Below are positions 14,057 to 22,806 of a stretch of DNA of 64,000 nt, piece by piece (within the stretch, counting starts at the first letter, position 1; each line of letters starts with the position of its first letter). The DNA lies in assembly GCA_964528795.1 (NCBI GenBank), contig CAZGUY010000001.1, forward strand, positions 1 to 64,000, given 5' to 3'. Source of the stretch: DATFJC01 sp964528795 (GTDB taxonomy: Bacteria; Patescibacteriota; Patescibacteriia; UBA2591; UBA6264). Both the position numbers and the translations under genes were made by a program. Below the pieces are notes generated by a model that saw only the letters and a list, made by a program, of their open reading frames with translations, was not told the DNA's origin and searched no databases.

Positions 14057-14155
14057 TCAGATAATTTATTAATAATAAATCTTGCTTTAAATATATATTT
14101 ATGTTATTATACTATAAAAGAAATTAAATTAATACAAATTAATCAATAAAAAATT

Positions 14156-14596
14156 ATGCAACTATATGATTTACTTTATATCATCCCTGCACCAAATACA
14201 AAAGAGGATGTAAAACAAATTAACCAAAATATTAAAGAAAAAATTAAAAATTTAAAAGGTATTATTGTTAAAGAAAAGAATTTAGGTAACAAAAAATTAG
14301 CTTACCCAATTGAAAAAAAAGATAAAGGTTTTTATATTTCAATTCAATTTAAATTAGACCGGTCTAATTTAAAAGAAATAAAAAATCAACTTTCTTCATC
14401 TTCTAATATTTTAAGACATATGATTACTAAAACTTCAGAAAGTAAAAAACAAGAAAAAAAGTCAAAGGAAAAAGCTCAAGAAAAAAATATTAAAGAAGAA
14501 AAAAGGGAAGTTAAAGAAAAAAAGAAAAAATCTAAAAAAGAAGACGATAATATTAAAAATATAAATGATAAAATTGACGATATATTAAATAATTAA
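14156..14596 (+). CDS. rpsF: 30S ribosomal protein bS6
   Basis: 146 aa. The first 97 residues are the bS6 fold: LYDLLYIIPAPNTKEDV, KEKNLGNKKLAYPIEKKDKGFYISIQF and LRHMITK. bS6 binds bS18 and the central domain of 16S rRNA. The remaining 50 residues are a Lys/Glu-rich tail, longer than the usual family C-terminus. It heads the classic rpsF-ssb-rpsR set (11 and 66 bases apart), which continues into pilT. A TATACT box at 14108-14113 could serve as promoter, with a poor -35. No Shine-Dalgarno sequence is visible ahead of the ATG. Confidence 0.92.
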   Translation: MQLYDLLYIIPAPNTKEDVKQINQNIKEKIKNLKGIIVKEKNLGNKKLAYPIEKKDKGFYISIQFKLDRSNLKEIKNQLSSSSNILRHMITKTSESKKQEKKSKEKAQEKNIKEEKREVKEKKKKSKKEDDNIKNINDKIDDILNN

Positions 14597-14607
14597 AATT
14601 ATAATAT

Positions 14608-15066
14608 ATGAATGTAAACAAAGCAATAATTTTAGGTAATGTAACAGCTGATCCTGAAATTAAAACTACTCCTAAAGGTCAAAATGTAGCTTCATTTGGA
14701 ATAGCTACTAATCAATACTGGACTGATAAAAAATCAGGTGAAAAAAAACAAAAAACTGAATTTCATAATGTTGTAGCTTGGAATAGATTAGCTGAAATTG
14801 CAGAAAAATATATTAAAAAAGGTAGCCTTATTTATGTAGAGGGAAGATTACAAACAAGAAGTTGGGATACTGATCAAGGTAATACTCAATATAGGACAGA
14901 AATAATAGCAAATAGAATCCAATTAGGACCAAGAAATTCTAATAAAGGAAAAAATACTAATAGATCAAAACCTCAACCAAAACGAAAATCTAAAAATCAG
15001 AAAAAGAATAACAATGATGATGAAGAAGATTCAGAAGAAATTAATGTAGAAGATATACCTTTTTAA
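14608..15066 (+). CDS. ssb: Single-stranded DNA-binding protein
   Basis: 152 aa. The OB-fold (about 1-108) starts MNVNKAIILGNVTADPEIK and has TEFHNVVAWNRLAEIAEKYIKKGSLIYVEGRLQTRSW, all typical of bacterial SSB. A basic and Asn-rich linker follows. The acidic tip EEINVEDIPF matches the conserved DIPF end that recruits replication and repair partners. It acts in replication, recombination and repair. Its place between rpsF and rpsR is the widely conserved arrangement, often near the origin. Confidence 0.95.
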   Translation: MNVNKAIILGNVTADPEIKTTPKGQNVASFGIATNQYWTDKKSGEKKQKTEFHNVVAWNRLAEIAEKYIKKGSLIYVEGRLQTRSWDTDQGNTQYRTEIIANRIQLGPRNSNKGKNTNRSKPQPKRKSKNQKKNNNDDEEDSEEINVEDIPF

Positions 15067-15132
15067 TTAACAGTATTAATATAAAATTATAAATTTCTAA
15101 TTAATAAATTAGAATTAACTTTTATTTATTTT

Positions 15133-15345
15133 ATGTCTCAAGAACAAAATCACTGTTTCTTTTGTGTGAATAATATAAAAGAAATTGACTATAAAAATGT
15201 TGATGTATTAAAGAAATTTATTTCTCCCTACGGAGAAATAAAACCTAGAAAAAAAACAGGTGTATGTACTAAACATCAAAAAAAATTAGCTAAAGCTATT
15301 AAAAGAGCAAGAACAATGGCTCTTTTACCATTTGTTAAAAAATAA
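15133..15345 (+). CDS. rpsR: 30S ribosomal protein bS18
   Basis: 70 aa. It contains the bS18 core [43 protein letters not shown], ending ALLPFV. The N-terminal CFFC and internal CTKH could bind zinc, the C+ form of the protein. bS18 pairs with bS6 on the small-subunit platform. It lies 66 bases after ssb and 8 bases before pilT, so translation and twitching genes appear co-transcribed here. Confidence 0.95.
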   Translation: MSQEQNHCFFCVNNIKEIDYKNVDVLKKFISPYGEIKPRKKTGVCTKHQKKLAKAIKRARTMALLPFVKK

Positions 15346-15353
15346 TTTAATAT

Positions 15354-16400
15354 ATGAATATAAATCAAATATTTAAATACGGAGCACAAAAAAAAGCCTC
15401 CGATATTCATTTATCTCATAATTTACCAGTATTTTTAAGAATTAATGGTAAATTAGAAAAAACTAAAAAATGGTCAAAATTAAGCCATAAAGATATTCTT
15501 TCTCTTATTAAACCAATTATAACTTCTGATCAAAAAGAGAAATTATTTGAAGAAAAATTTTTAGAATTCTCTCATGAAATTGAAAATGGAATTAGATTTA
15601 GAATAATTGTTTATTTTGAAAAAAAACATTTAAGTTTATCAGCAAGATTAATTCCTTTTGAAATTCCTTCAATGAAAGAAATTAATATGCCAAAGAAAGC
15701 TTATGAACTTGCTAACCTTCAAAATGGATTAATTTTAGTTACTGGTCCAACAGGATGTGGAAAATCAACTACTTTAGCTTCTATTATTAATAATATAAAT
15801 AAAAATAGACCTTGCCATATTGTAACTCTAGAAGATCCAGTAGAATTCGTTTTTAAACCAGATAAGAGTTTAGTTTCTCAACGAGAATTAGGACGAGATA
15901 TGAAAAGCTTTCAATCAGGTTTAAAACATGTAGTAAGACAAGATCCGGATGTAATTTTGGTAAGTGAAATGAGAGATTTAAAAACAATAAGTTTAGCTAT
16001 AACCTTAGCAGAAACAGGTCATTTAATTTTAGGAACTCTTCATACACCAAGTGCTGCTCAAAGTATTGATAGAATTGTAGATGTTTTTCCTAAAGAACAA
16101 CAAAGACAAATACGTTTTCAATTAGCTTTATCTTTACAAGCTATTATTTCACAACATTTATTACCAAGAAAAAATAAAAAAGGTAGAATAGCAACAAGAG
16201 AAATACTTATTAATACACCAGCTATTTCTAATTTAATAAGAGAAAATAAAACTAACCAAATAAGATCTATTATTCAAACTGGTTCTAGAATGGGAATGAG
16301 AACCCTAGAACAAGATTTAAAAAGATTATATAAAGAAGGAAAGATTACTCGTGCTACAGCTAAGTCATATTCAAATTATTCAGAAGAAATTTTTAAATAA
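15354..16400 (+). CDS. pilT: Type IV pilus retraction ATPase PilT
   Basis: 348 aa. The N-terminal PAS-like domain carries KASDIHLSHNLPVFLRINGKL. Walker A GPTGCGKSTT is at 131-140, the Asp box (HIVTLEDPVEFVF) and Walker B region (QDPDVILVSEMRD) follow, and the His box is GHLILGTLHTPSA. The GMRTLEQDLKRLYKEGKIT stretch is the PilT C-terminus. It is a hexameric motor that depolymerises type IV pili at the inner membrane. No pilin-assembly genes (pilB, pilC, pilD) are in this window. It lies directly after rpsR and before two tRNAs. Confidence 0.93.
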   Translation: MNINQIFKYGAQKKASDIHLSHNLPVFLRINGKLEKTKKWSKLSHKDILSLIKPIITSDQKEKLFEEKFLEFSHEIENGIRFRIIVYFEKKHLSLSARLIPFEIPSMKEINMPKKAYELANLQNGLILVTGPTGCGKSTTLASIINNINKNRPCHIVTLEDPVEFVFKPDKSLVSQRELGRDMKSFQSGLKHVVRQDPDVILVSEMRDLKTISLAITLAETGHLILGTLHTPSAAQSIDRIVDVFPKEQQRQIRFQLALSLQAIISQHLLPRKNKKGRIATREILINTPAISNLIRENKTNQIRSIIQTGSRMGMRTLEQDLKRLYKEGKITRATAKSYSNYSEEIFK

Positions 16401-16403
16401 AAT

Positions 16404-16476
16404 GCCCCTGTAGCTCAATGGATAGAGCGTCTGGCTTCGGACCAGAAGGTTGCACGTTCAAATCGTGCCAGGGGTA
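16404..16476 (+). tRNA. tRNA-Arg (anticodon TCG)
   Basis: Acceptor 16404-16410/16469-16475 (first pair G-U), D arm GCTC/GAGC, anticodon stem TCTGG/CCAGA with loop CTTCGGA (TCG), T stem GCACG/CGTGC. No CCA is encoded. No copy of the tRNA-matched element follows it. Confidence 0.9.
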
Positions 16477-16501
16477 CTTTTTATAAATCTATCTATTAAA
16501 A

Positions 16502-16574
16502 GCGCGCATAGCTCAACTGGAAGAGCAGGGGCCTCTTAAGCCCAAGGTTGAAGGTTCGATCCCTTCTGCGCGCA
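16502..16574 (+). tRNA. tRNA-Lys (anticodon CTT)
   Basis: The acceptor GCGCGCA/TGCGCGC is perfect, the anticodon loop CTCTTAA has CTT, and the T stem is GAAGG/CCTTC. No CCA is encoded. A T run directly after position 574 could end transcription. Its 3' 21 bases (16554-16574) reappear after each downstream element copy. Confidence 0.9.
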
Positions 16575-16637
16575 TTTTTTTTAATACAAAACACAAAATA
16601 TAAATAATAAATAAATTCTAAATTATAAATTTAAAAT

Positions 16638-16763
16638 GATCGAACCAGAAAGGGGTCGGGAAAACAACATGTTTTCCCGTGGAGGAAATATTAAAACCGA
16701 GTGGTTTTAAATAGTGATATTAAACCGTGTTTAATAAACGACGTTCGATCCCTTCTGCGCGCA
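16638..16763 (+). mobile_element. tRNA-matched structured element, Lys copy 1
   Basis: It starts GATCGAACC (16638-16646), the complement of the tRNA-Lys T-loop GGTTCGATC. It has the same core as the Ala copy, then P2 GGGAAAACA/TGTTTTCCC (16658-16678), P3 TTAAAACC/GGTTTTAA (16691-16710) and P4 TATTAAAC/GTTTAATA (16718-16736). It ends with an exact copy of the tRNA-Lys 3' end at 16743-16763, including the T run beyond. The unit period is 189 bp. Confidence 0.75.
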
Positions 16764-16778
16764 TTTTTTTTAATACAA

Positions 16779-16878
16779 NNNNNNNNNNNNNNNNNNNNNN
16801 NNNNNNNNNNNNNNNNNNNNNNNNNNNNNNNNNNNNNNNNNNNNNNNNNNNNNNNNNNNNNNNNNNNNNNNNNNNNNN
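16779..16878. other. Scaffold gap (100 N) inside the tandem element array
   Basis: The 55 bases before the gap are identical to the 55 after it, so the two contigs overlap. The real array may be one tandem repeat longer or shorter than shown. Confidence 0.9.
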
Positions 16879-16981
16879 ACCGTGTTTAATAAACGACGTT
16901 CGATCCCTTCTGCGCGCATTTTTTTTAATACAAAACACAAAATATAAATAATAAATAAATTCTAAATTATAAATTTAAAAT

Positions 16982-17107
16982 GATCGAACCAGAAAGGGGT
17001 CGGGAAAACAACATGTTTTCCCGTGGAGGAAATATTAAAACCGAGTGGTTTTAAATAGTGATATTAAACCGTGTTTAATAAACGACGTTCGATCCCTTCT
17101 GCGCGCA
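16982..17107 (+). mobile_element. tRNA-matched structured element, Lys copy 2
   Basis: Identical by eye to copy 1, with its own upstream tRNA-tail copy at 16898-16918 and closing tail copy at 17087-17107, again 189 bp apart. Tandem amplification of the whole tail-spacer-element unit is the simplest reading. Confidence 0.75.
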
Positions 17108-17130
17108 TTTTTTTTAATACAATTTTTATA

Positions 17131-17168
17131 TAAAAAAATACCCCCTTATAAATAAATAAGGGGGTATT
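17131..17168 (-). terminator. Intrinsic terminator of hup
   Basis: AATACCCCCTTAT (17137-17149) pairs with ATAAGGGGGTATT (17156-17168), a 13-bp stem. On the reverse strand a run of six T's follows. Confidence 0.85.
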
Positions 17169-17184
17169 TATTATAAAACAATAC

Positions 17185-17463
17185 CTATTTTCTGACAGCT
17201 CTTTTTAAGCCACTTCCTGCTTTAAATTTAGCAACTCTGACTGCTGGAATTTGCATTTTTTCACCAGTTTGAGGATTTACACCAGTTCTTGATTTTCTTT
17301 TTTTGGCTCTAAAAGTGCCAAAACCAGAAATACTAACTTTATCACCTTTTTTAAGAGTTTCTTGGACGGTTTCTACAAAAGCGTCTAGAACTCTTTTAGT
17401 AGCGGCTTTAGAATCAGCATCTGATTTTTGGTACATTTTTTCAATAAGTTCTTTTTTGTTCAT
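17185..17463 (-). CDS. hup: HU-family nucleoid protein
   Basis: 92 aa. It has MNKKELIEKM, the dimer-helix region, GDKVSISGFGTFRAKKRKSRTGVNPQTGEKMQIPAVRVAKFKAGSGLK, the canonical HU body with the DNA-intercalating arm (RTGVNPQTGE) and its proline. It acts as a dimer that bends and packages DNA and supports origin opening. Length is standard. It is followed by a strong terminator and lies 30 bases from dnaN, with which it may be co-transcribed. Confidence 0.95.
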   Translation of the reverse strand: MNKKELIEKMYQKSDADSKAATKRVLDAFVETVQETLKKGDKVSISGFGTFRAKKRKSRTGVNPQTGEKMQIPAVRVAKFKAGSGLKRAVRK

Positions 17464-17493
17464 AAGAATTTGTTAGTTAATTAATTTATTAAA

Positions 17494-18624
17494 TTAAACC
17501 TTTATTGGCATTATTAAATAAAAATAATTTTTATGGTCAGAAGAAGTTATTATACCAGGTGTATTATCATTTACTAATTTTAATTTTATCTCATCCCCTT
17601 TAATATGTAATAGACCATCTAATAAATATCTATAATTAAATACAATTTTATTATTATCTCCTTTAATGTCAGCATCTATTTTAGAAGTACTTTTTCCAAC
17701 TTGACTATTAAGAGCAGAAACTACTAATTTACTCTTTTTAGTCTCTAATGTAATATCATTAATTCCTTCTTTTACAAAGAAACTTGCTTGCTTAACAGCG
17801 GTTATAAGGTCCTCTTTTTTAAAGGTACACTCAGTAACCCAACTTTCTGGAATAGTTTGCTTATAATCCGGATAATCACCACTCACAAGACGTGAGGTTA
17901 TCTCAGTATCCTTGTATTTAAAAAGTATTTGATTTTCTGATATATATAAATTAATATCTTCATCTGAATCATCTATAATCCTTGTTACTTCTTGCAATGT
18001 AGTTAAAGGTATTATAATTGATTTTTTCTTTTTAAAACCTTTTATTTTAATCTTTTTTTCAGATAACCTATAACTATCAGTACCTACAATAGTTAAAATA
18101 TTTTTCTTGTCTTGATTAAAATTAAATAAAGCTCCACTAATTTCATTTCTTACTTCACCAGAAGAAATAGAAAAGTAAGTATTTTGTAAAGCATTTTTTA
18201 AATCTGAAGAAGGAATAGTTATTTTATTTTTTTTATCTACTTCAGGAACAATAGGAAAGTCTTCTGAATCAGTAGTTTTAATACTAGTTTTTTGGTTTTT
18301 ATTATCTACTATAAAATTACCGTCTTTTATTTTAAAATTAATTGCTTTATTTGGTAAGAGTTTAATATAATCATTTAAAAGTTTTGCAGGGACTGTAGTT
18401 TTGCCCTGCTTTTTTACTTTTGCTCTTACTTTTGTTCTAATTGCAATTTGTAAATTTGTAGTCACTAAATTTAAGTGACCCTTATTTGCTTCAATTAAAA
18501 TATTCTCTAGGATTTCTAGATTAGTTTTACCTGTTCCAGCTATTTTAGTATTTTGTCTTAATCCTTTTATGAGATTTTCTTGAAGACAGGAAAATTCAAT
18601 TTTCTTATTATTTTTTTTCGACAT
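17494..18624 (-). CDS. dnaN: DNA polymerase III beta sliding clamp
   Basis: 376 aa, three repeated clamp domains. It has CTFKKEDLITAVKQASFF, SRLVSGDYPDYKQTIPES (the conserved YPDY block of domain 2/3), GDEIKLKLVND and the C-terminal YFLIMPIKV, which matches the family's MPM-R-L ending. The protein encircles DNA and tethers the polymerase and partners. Length is normal. dnaA is not next to it in this window. The upstream intergenic region carries DnaA-box-like words. Codon and base usage match the neighbours. Confidence 0.95.
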   Translation of the reverse strand: MSKKNNKKIEFSCLQENLIKGLRQNTKIAGTGKTNLEILENILIEANKGHLNLVTTNLQIAIRTKVRAKVKKQGKTTVPAKLLNDYIKLLPNKAINFKIKDGNFIVDNKNQKTSIKTTDSEDFPIVPEVDKKNKITIPSSDLKNALQNTYFSISSGEVRNEISGALFNFNQDKKNILTIVGTDSYRLSEKKIKIKGFKKKKSIIIPLTTLQEVTRIIDDSDEDINLYISENQILFKYKDTEITSRLVSGDYPDYKQTIPESWVTECTFKKEDLITAVKQASFFVKEGINDITLETKKSKLVVSALNSQVGKSTSKIDADIKGDNNKIVFNYRYLLDGLLHIKGDEIKLKLVNDNTPGIITSSDHKNYFYLIMPIKV

Positions 18625-18881
18625 ATATTATTAAGTATTTTTTATATTTTATATAGTAATAGTCTTAGTAAGTATTGTGTAAAAGAAGGAAAAGATGATA
18701 ATTTACTTTGTATTATATAAATTTAATAAATAATTTTGTTATTAACAAGTGTATAACTTTGTAATAAAACTTTGAAAATAATTGGATAAAAATTTAAGAT
18801 ATTTTAAAGTATTTTTTATTGAAATTTTATACACAGTTTATAAAATTTATTTTAATAATATTTACACTTGTTTTTAAAGAT
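18625..18881. other. AT-rich region upstream of dnaN with DnaA-box-like words
   Basis: No gene is visible. TTATACACA (18827-18835) fits the TTATNCACA box. 18748-18756 and 18676-18684 fit with one change each on the reverse strand. This is an alternative origin candidate to 10.7-12.8 kb, but words this AT-rich may occur by chance. Confidence 0.35.
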
Positions 18882-19763
18882 TTATTTTTGGATTTTTTTA
18901 AACACATTTACCCAGACGCTATATTGAAATGCAGAAAATATAGCAAATAAAATTGTTAAGATTAAAGATTGAATAATAGGCCATATTATAAGAGTAATCT
19001 GAAAACCAGTGTTAGATTCAAGATATAAGAATAAAGCAATTAAAGCTATAAAAGGAAAAGCAGTAGTAATAGTTAAAATTACAAGACCTAAACCAAATAC
19101 TAAACTAATTAAAAATAGATATAAACAAGTTTTTATAATTTCAAAAAATCTTTTCCAAAATAATTTCCAACCTGTTTTAATTGAAGGAATTATTTTTTGA
19201 TTATTAATAATATTTGAAAAAACTATTATTCTTACTAAAAGTCCTAAAAAGAAAGAAATAAGAATAAATACAACAATGTAATAAAGTATTGGAATAGGGA
19301 GAGCAAGTTTAAAAGATAATTTAAAAAGGTAAAGGATTAAACTAATAATTAATACGCTTAAAATATAAATAAGAGCTACTTTCCAAACTTTTTGATGATT
19401 ATTTTTTATTAATTTTTTAAAACTATTATTTTTAGATTTACTAAAATAAGAAATAATAGATACTTGAGCTAAAAAAGAAATATAAAAGAATATAAAAAGT
19501 GAAAAAATTATAATTATAATCCCTGATATTGGTAAAGAGCCTATATTTTGAAAAATATTATTAGAGAATTGAAAATTATTTTGAAATATTTGTAAAGTAA
19601 GTAGGGTTTTTATCCAATTTGTTATCTTATTGAAATTTAAAATAATTACACTAATTCTATTTGTAATAAACATTGATGCGAAAAAACCTAAAATCCAAAG
19701 AAAAGGATGATTCCAAACAGTTTTTAAAGATTTTTTACTAATTAATTTTAAATCTAACTTCAT
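18882..19763 (-). CDS. Polytopic membrane protein of unknown function
   Basis: 293 aa with about six hydrophobic segments. It starts LKLISKKSLKTVWNHPFLWILGFFASMF, an opening often seen in uncharacterised six-helix membrane proteins. It continues with ISGIIIIIFSLFIFFYISFLAQVSIISYF, two long helices around 125-190, and a C-terminal pair. A TGWKLFWKRFFEIIKTCLY element between helices is positively charged and probably cytoplasmic. It is the third gene after rpsA and ftsH (50 bases from ftsH) and could be a membrane-quality or stress partner of FtsH. That is inference from position only. Confidence 0.7.
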   Translation of the reverse strand: MKLDLKLISKKSLKTVWNHPFLWILGFFASMFITNRISVIILNFNKITNWIKTLLTLQIFQNNFQFSNNIFQNIGSLPISGIIIIIFSLFIFFYISFLAQVSIISYFSKSKNNSFKKLIKNNHQKVWKVALIYILSVLIISLILYLFKLSFKLALPIPILYYIVVFILISFFLGLLVRIIVFSNIINNQKIIPSIKTGWKLFWKRFFEIIKTCLYLFLISLVFGLGLVILTITTAFPFIALIALFLYLESNTGFQITLIIWPIIQSLILTILFAIFSAFQYSVWVNVFKKIQK

Positions 19764-19813
19764 AAAAATTATTTTTGATCTTTTTTATCATCTTTTCTAT
19801 CTTTGTTTATTTT

Positions 19814-21649
19814 CTATTCTTTCTTTTTATTATTTTTTGATTTAATAATTTTTTCAAATTCTTCTTTTTCTAAAGTTTCTTTTTCTAATAAAGTGTCAGC
19901 AATTTCTTTTAATTTATTTTTATTTTCTTTTAGTATCTTTTCTGCTTTATTATAACATAAATTAATTATATTGGAAACCTCATTATCAATTTCTTCAGCA
20001 ATTTTTTCCGAATAATTTCTTTTATGAGAAATTTCTTCCCCTAAAAATACATGATTGTCTTTTTCTCCAAAAGTACGTGGTCCTAATTTATCACTCATAC
20101 CATATTCAGTAATTAATTTTCTAGCTATTTGAGTACCTTTTCTTAAATCATCAGAAGCTCCAGTAGTTACTTCATCAAATGTTAATTTTTCACTTATATA
20201 ACCACCTAAAAAAGCAGAAAGTTTATCTAAAAATTCTGTTTTATTTTTTAATTTCTTTTCCTTTTCAGGCATCTTTAAAGTATACCCAGCTGCTTTTCCT
20301 CTTGAAATAATAGAAATTTTCTGAACTGGATCACAACCTTTTGAATAAAAACTTACAATAGCATGACCTGCTTCATGAAAAGCAATAATCTTTTTTTCTT
20401 TATCTGATAATATATGACTTCTTCTTTCTGGACCCAATATTACTCTTTCAACACTTTCTAATATTTCGTCCATTGTAATTTTCTTTTTACCTCTTTTAGC
20501 AGTTAAAATAGAAGATTCATTTAAAAGATTTTCTAAATCAGCTCCTGTAAAACCAGGAGTTCTTTCAGCAACTCTTTGTAAAGTTACTTCCTCGGCTAAT
20601 GGTTTATCTTTAGAGTGAATTTTTAAAATTTCTTTTCTACCTTTTATATCGGGCAAATCAAGAATTACTTTTCTATCAAATCTTCCTGGTCTAAGAAGGG
20701 CAGGATCTAAAATATCAGGTCTATTAGTAGCAGCCATAACAATAAGACCAGAATTAGGTTCAAAACCATCTAATTCAGTTAATATTTGATTTAAAGTTTG
20801 TTCTCTTTCATCATGAGAACCTCCTAAACCAGCTCCTCTTTTTCTTCCAACTGCATCTAATTCATCTATAAATACGATTGCTGGTAAATGTTTTTTAGCT
20901 TTTTTAAATAAATCTCTAACCCTACTTGCTCCTACCCCAACAAACATTTCAATAAATTCTGAACCAGAAATATGATAAAAAGGTACTTTTGCTTCTCCAG
21001 CTGTTGCTCTTGCTAAAAGAGTTTTACCACAACCAGGAGGACCAACTAAAAGTACTCCTTTTGGAATTTTAGCTCCTAATTTAACATATTTTTTAGGATT
21101 TTTTAAAAAATCTACAATTTCTTCTAAATCTTGTTTTGCTTCTTCAACTCCAGCTACATCTTCAAAATCAGTCTCAACTTTTTTATCTTTATCTACTTTT
21201 TTAGCTTTACTTTTACCAAAATTAAAAGCTTGCATTCCTTTACCTTTCATTTTTTTAGATAAATAATAAAAAATTCCTATAAATATTAATATAGGAAGTA
21301 TTAAAGGTAAAATAATATTAAAAATAGTGTCCTGAACTTTAGAATTTTCTACTGTTATATTAATAGAAGTAACTTTTTCAGGTGAAATATTATAACCTGT
21401 TAGGATATCTGTTAAACTTTCATTTTGTTCTTTAAATGTGTATTGTTTATCACTATTTTGTAATAATAAATTTATTTTATTATCTTCAATAGAAATTTCT
21501 TTAACTTTTCCTTGTTTTATTTCTTGAACAAGAGTATTAATACCTATTTTTTCTGTTTTTTGTCCTTGTAAATTAATAAGACTAAATACTCCAGAAATAA
21601 TCAGAAAAATTATTATAAGTATAATAAAGTTTTTAATCAATGATTTCAT
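19814..21649 (-). CDS. ftsH: ATP-dependent zinc metalloprotease FtsH
   Basis: 611 aa. TM1 (about 7-25) and TM2 (about 112-130) enclose a small periplasmic domain. The AAA module has Walker A GPPGCGKT at 203-210, Walker B VFIDELDA (259-266) and the second region of homology (ATNRPDILDPALLRPGRFDR). The zinc site is HEAGH at 425-429 with a later Asp ligand in the TTGASDDL region. It forms a membrane hexamer that degrades membrane and short-lived proteins. All catalytic residues are present and length is standard. It lies 29 bases after rpsA. Confidence 0.96.
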   Translation of the reverse strand: MKSLIKNFIILIIIFLIISGVFSLINLQGQKTEKIGINTLVQEIKQGKVKEISIEDNKINLLLQNSDKQYTFKEQNESLTDILTGYNISPEKVTSINITVENSKVQDTIFNIILPLILPILIFIGIFYYLSKKMKGKGMQAFNFGKSKAKKVDKDKKVETDFEDVAGVEEAKQDLEEIVDFLKNPKKYVKLGAKIPKGVLLVGPPGCGKTLLARATAGEAKVPFYHISGSEFIEMFVGVGASRVRDLFKKAKKHLPAIVFIDELDAVGRKRGAGLGGSHDEREQTLNQILTELDGFEPNSGLIVMAATNRPDILDPALLRPGRFDRKVILDLPDIKGRKEILKIHSKDKPLAEEVTLQRVAERTPGFTGADLENLLNESSILTAKRGKKKITMDEILESVERVILGPERRSHILSDKEKKIIAFHEAGHAIVSFYSKGCDPVQKISIISRGKAAGYTLKMPEKEKKLKNKTEFLDKLSAFLGGYISEKLTFDEVTTGASDDLRKGTQIARKLITEYGMSDKLGPRTFGEKDNHVFLGEEISHKRNYSEKIAEEIDNEVSNIINLCYNKAEKILKENKNKLKEIADTLLEKETLEKEEFEKIIKSKNNKKKE

Positions 21650-21678
21650 GGTTTTTAATAACTAATTTGATTTTTATT

Positions 21679-22761
21679 TTATTTTTTACTATGTAAAGAT
21701 AGACCTAAGCGATGACTTTCTGGTTCAATTGATACAATTTCAAATTTCATTTTATCACCTACTTCTCCAATTTCGTTTAAATCATTGATATTTTTATCAG
21801 ATAGTTCTGAGATGTGAGCTAGACCATGTATATTTTTATCTAATTCAACAAAAAATCCAAAAGGATTAACTTTAATTATTTCTCCTTCTACAACATCACC
21901 TACATTATATTTATCTTTTACATTTTTCCAAGGATCTTCTTTTAATTCTTTAATAGATAATGAGATTTTTCCTTCATCGCTAATATCAATAATTTTTGCT
22001 TTTACTTTATCTCCTATTTCAACTACATCACTAGGGTGATCTAATCTTTGCCAGGCTAATTCAGAAATATGAATTAAACCTTCTTTATTATTATCAAAAG
22101 TTACAAAAGCTCCAAAATCAACAATACCACTTATTTTTCCTTCTACAATATCTCCAACATTATACTTTTCTTTGATTTCTTTTTCTTTTTTAGTAGTAAC
22201 AGCTTTTTTCTCAGAGACAATAAGTTTATTTTCTTCTTCATCAGTGGTAAGAAATTTAACTTGTAATTCATCTCCTATAAATTCTTTTAATTTTTCCAAT
22301 ATTTTTTCTTTATCTCCATTTTTAACTCGAGGATAATTTTCTGGTTTAAGGTGAGATACAGGTAAAAATCCTTGAATTTTACCATGTTTTATAATAAGAC
22401 CACCTTTATTAGCATCAACAACTTTAACTTTAGTGGTTTTATTTTTATTTTTAATTTTGTCTAATCTTTCCCAAGCAATTCTATGACCAGCAATTCTGAA
22501 AGAAAGTTCAATTAAACCTTTTTCATTTTCAGTTTCAGTTACGGTTGCTTTAATCTCATCTCCTTTTTTTAAATTAGAGAATTCTCCTGATTCATCAAAT
22601 AATTCTTTTCCTCTTACAATACCGATTTTATAACCTTTAAAATCTATATAAATACTATTTTCTCCAACTTCTATCACTTTACCCTCAATTAAATCGCCTT
22701 TTTTAGGGATAGATTTTATTGGTTCTTGATATTCTTTTTTTGTAGTAATATTTTTTTTCAT
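21679..22761 (-). CDS. rpsA: 30S ribosomal protein bS1 (four S1 domains)
   Basis: 360 aa with four S1/OB repeats: about 21-88 (GDLIEGKVIEVGENSIYIDF), about 105-185 (degenerate), about 203-272 (GDIVEGKISGIVDFGAFVTFDNNKEGLIHISELAW) and about 289-357 (GDVVEGEIIKVNPFGFFVELDKNIHGLAHISELS). Short bS1 forms with four repeats are typical outside Proteobacteria. It binds mRNA near the small-subunit platform and aids initiation on mRNAs lacking a strong Shine-Dalgarno sequence, which fits the scarcity of such sites here. The promoter places the start two bases before ATG. Confidence 0.9.
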   Translation of the reverse strand: MKKNITTKKEYQEPIKSIPKKGDLIEGKVIEVGENSIYIDFKGYKIGIVRGKELFDESGEFSNLKKGDEIKATVTETENEKGLIELSFRIAGHRIAWERLDKIKNKNKTTKVKVVDANKGGLIIKHGKIQGFLPVSHLKPENYPRVKNGDKEKILEKLKEFIGDELQVKFLTTDEEENKLIVSEKKAVTTKKEKEIKEKYNVGDIVEGKISGIVDFGAFVTFDNNKEGLIHISELAWQRLDHPSDVVEIGDKVKAKIIDISDEGKISLSIKELKEDPWKNVKDKYNVGDVVEGEIIKVNPFGFFVELDKNIHGLAHISELSDKNINDLNEIGEVGDKMKFEIVSIEPESHRLGLSLHSKK

Positions 22762-22769
22762 ATAATATA

Positions 22770-22797
22770 ATTATAGATGTTTAATTTGATTTGACAA
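22770..22797 (-). promoter_or_regulatory. Promoter of rpsA-ftsH, near-leaderless
   Basis: TTGTCA (22797-22792), 16-base spacer, TATAAT (22775-22770). ATG follows eight bases after the -10 box, so the predicted 5' UTR is about two bases. Confidence 0.65.
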
Positions 22798-22806
22798 GGG
22801 TTATTT

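Noticed and set aside
15067..15132. Terminator between ssb and rpsR
   Set aside because: A weak AT-only palindrome (TTCTAATT/AATTAGAA) has no GC in the stem, so it should not stop transcription of the operon.
16701..16951. Short open frames across the tRNA-Lys element array
   Set aside because: They run through the N gap and the structured repeats on both strands and have no start signal or protein-like composition.
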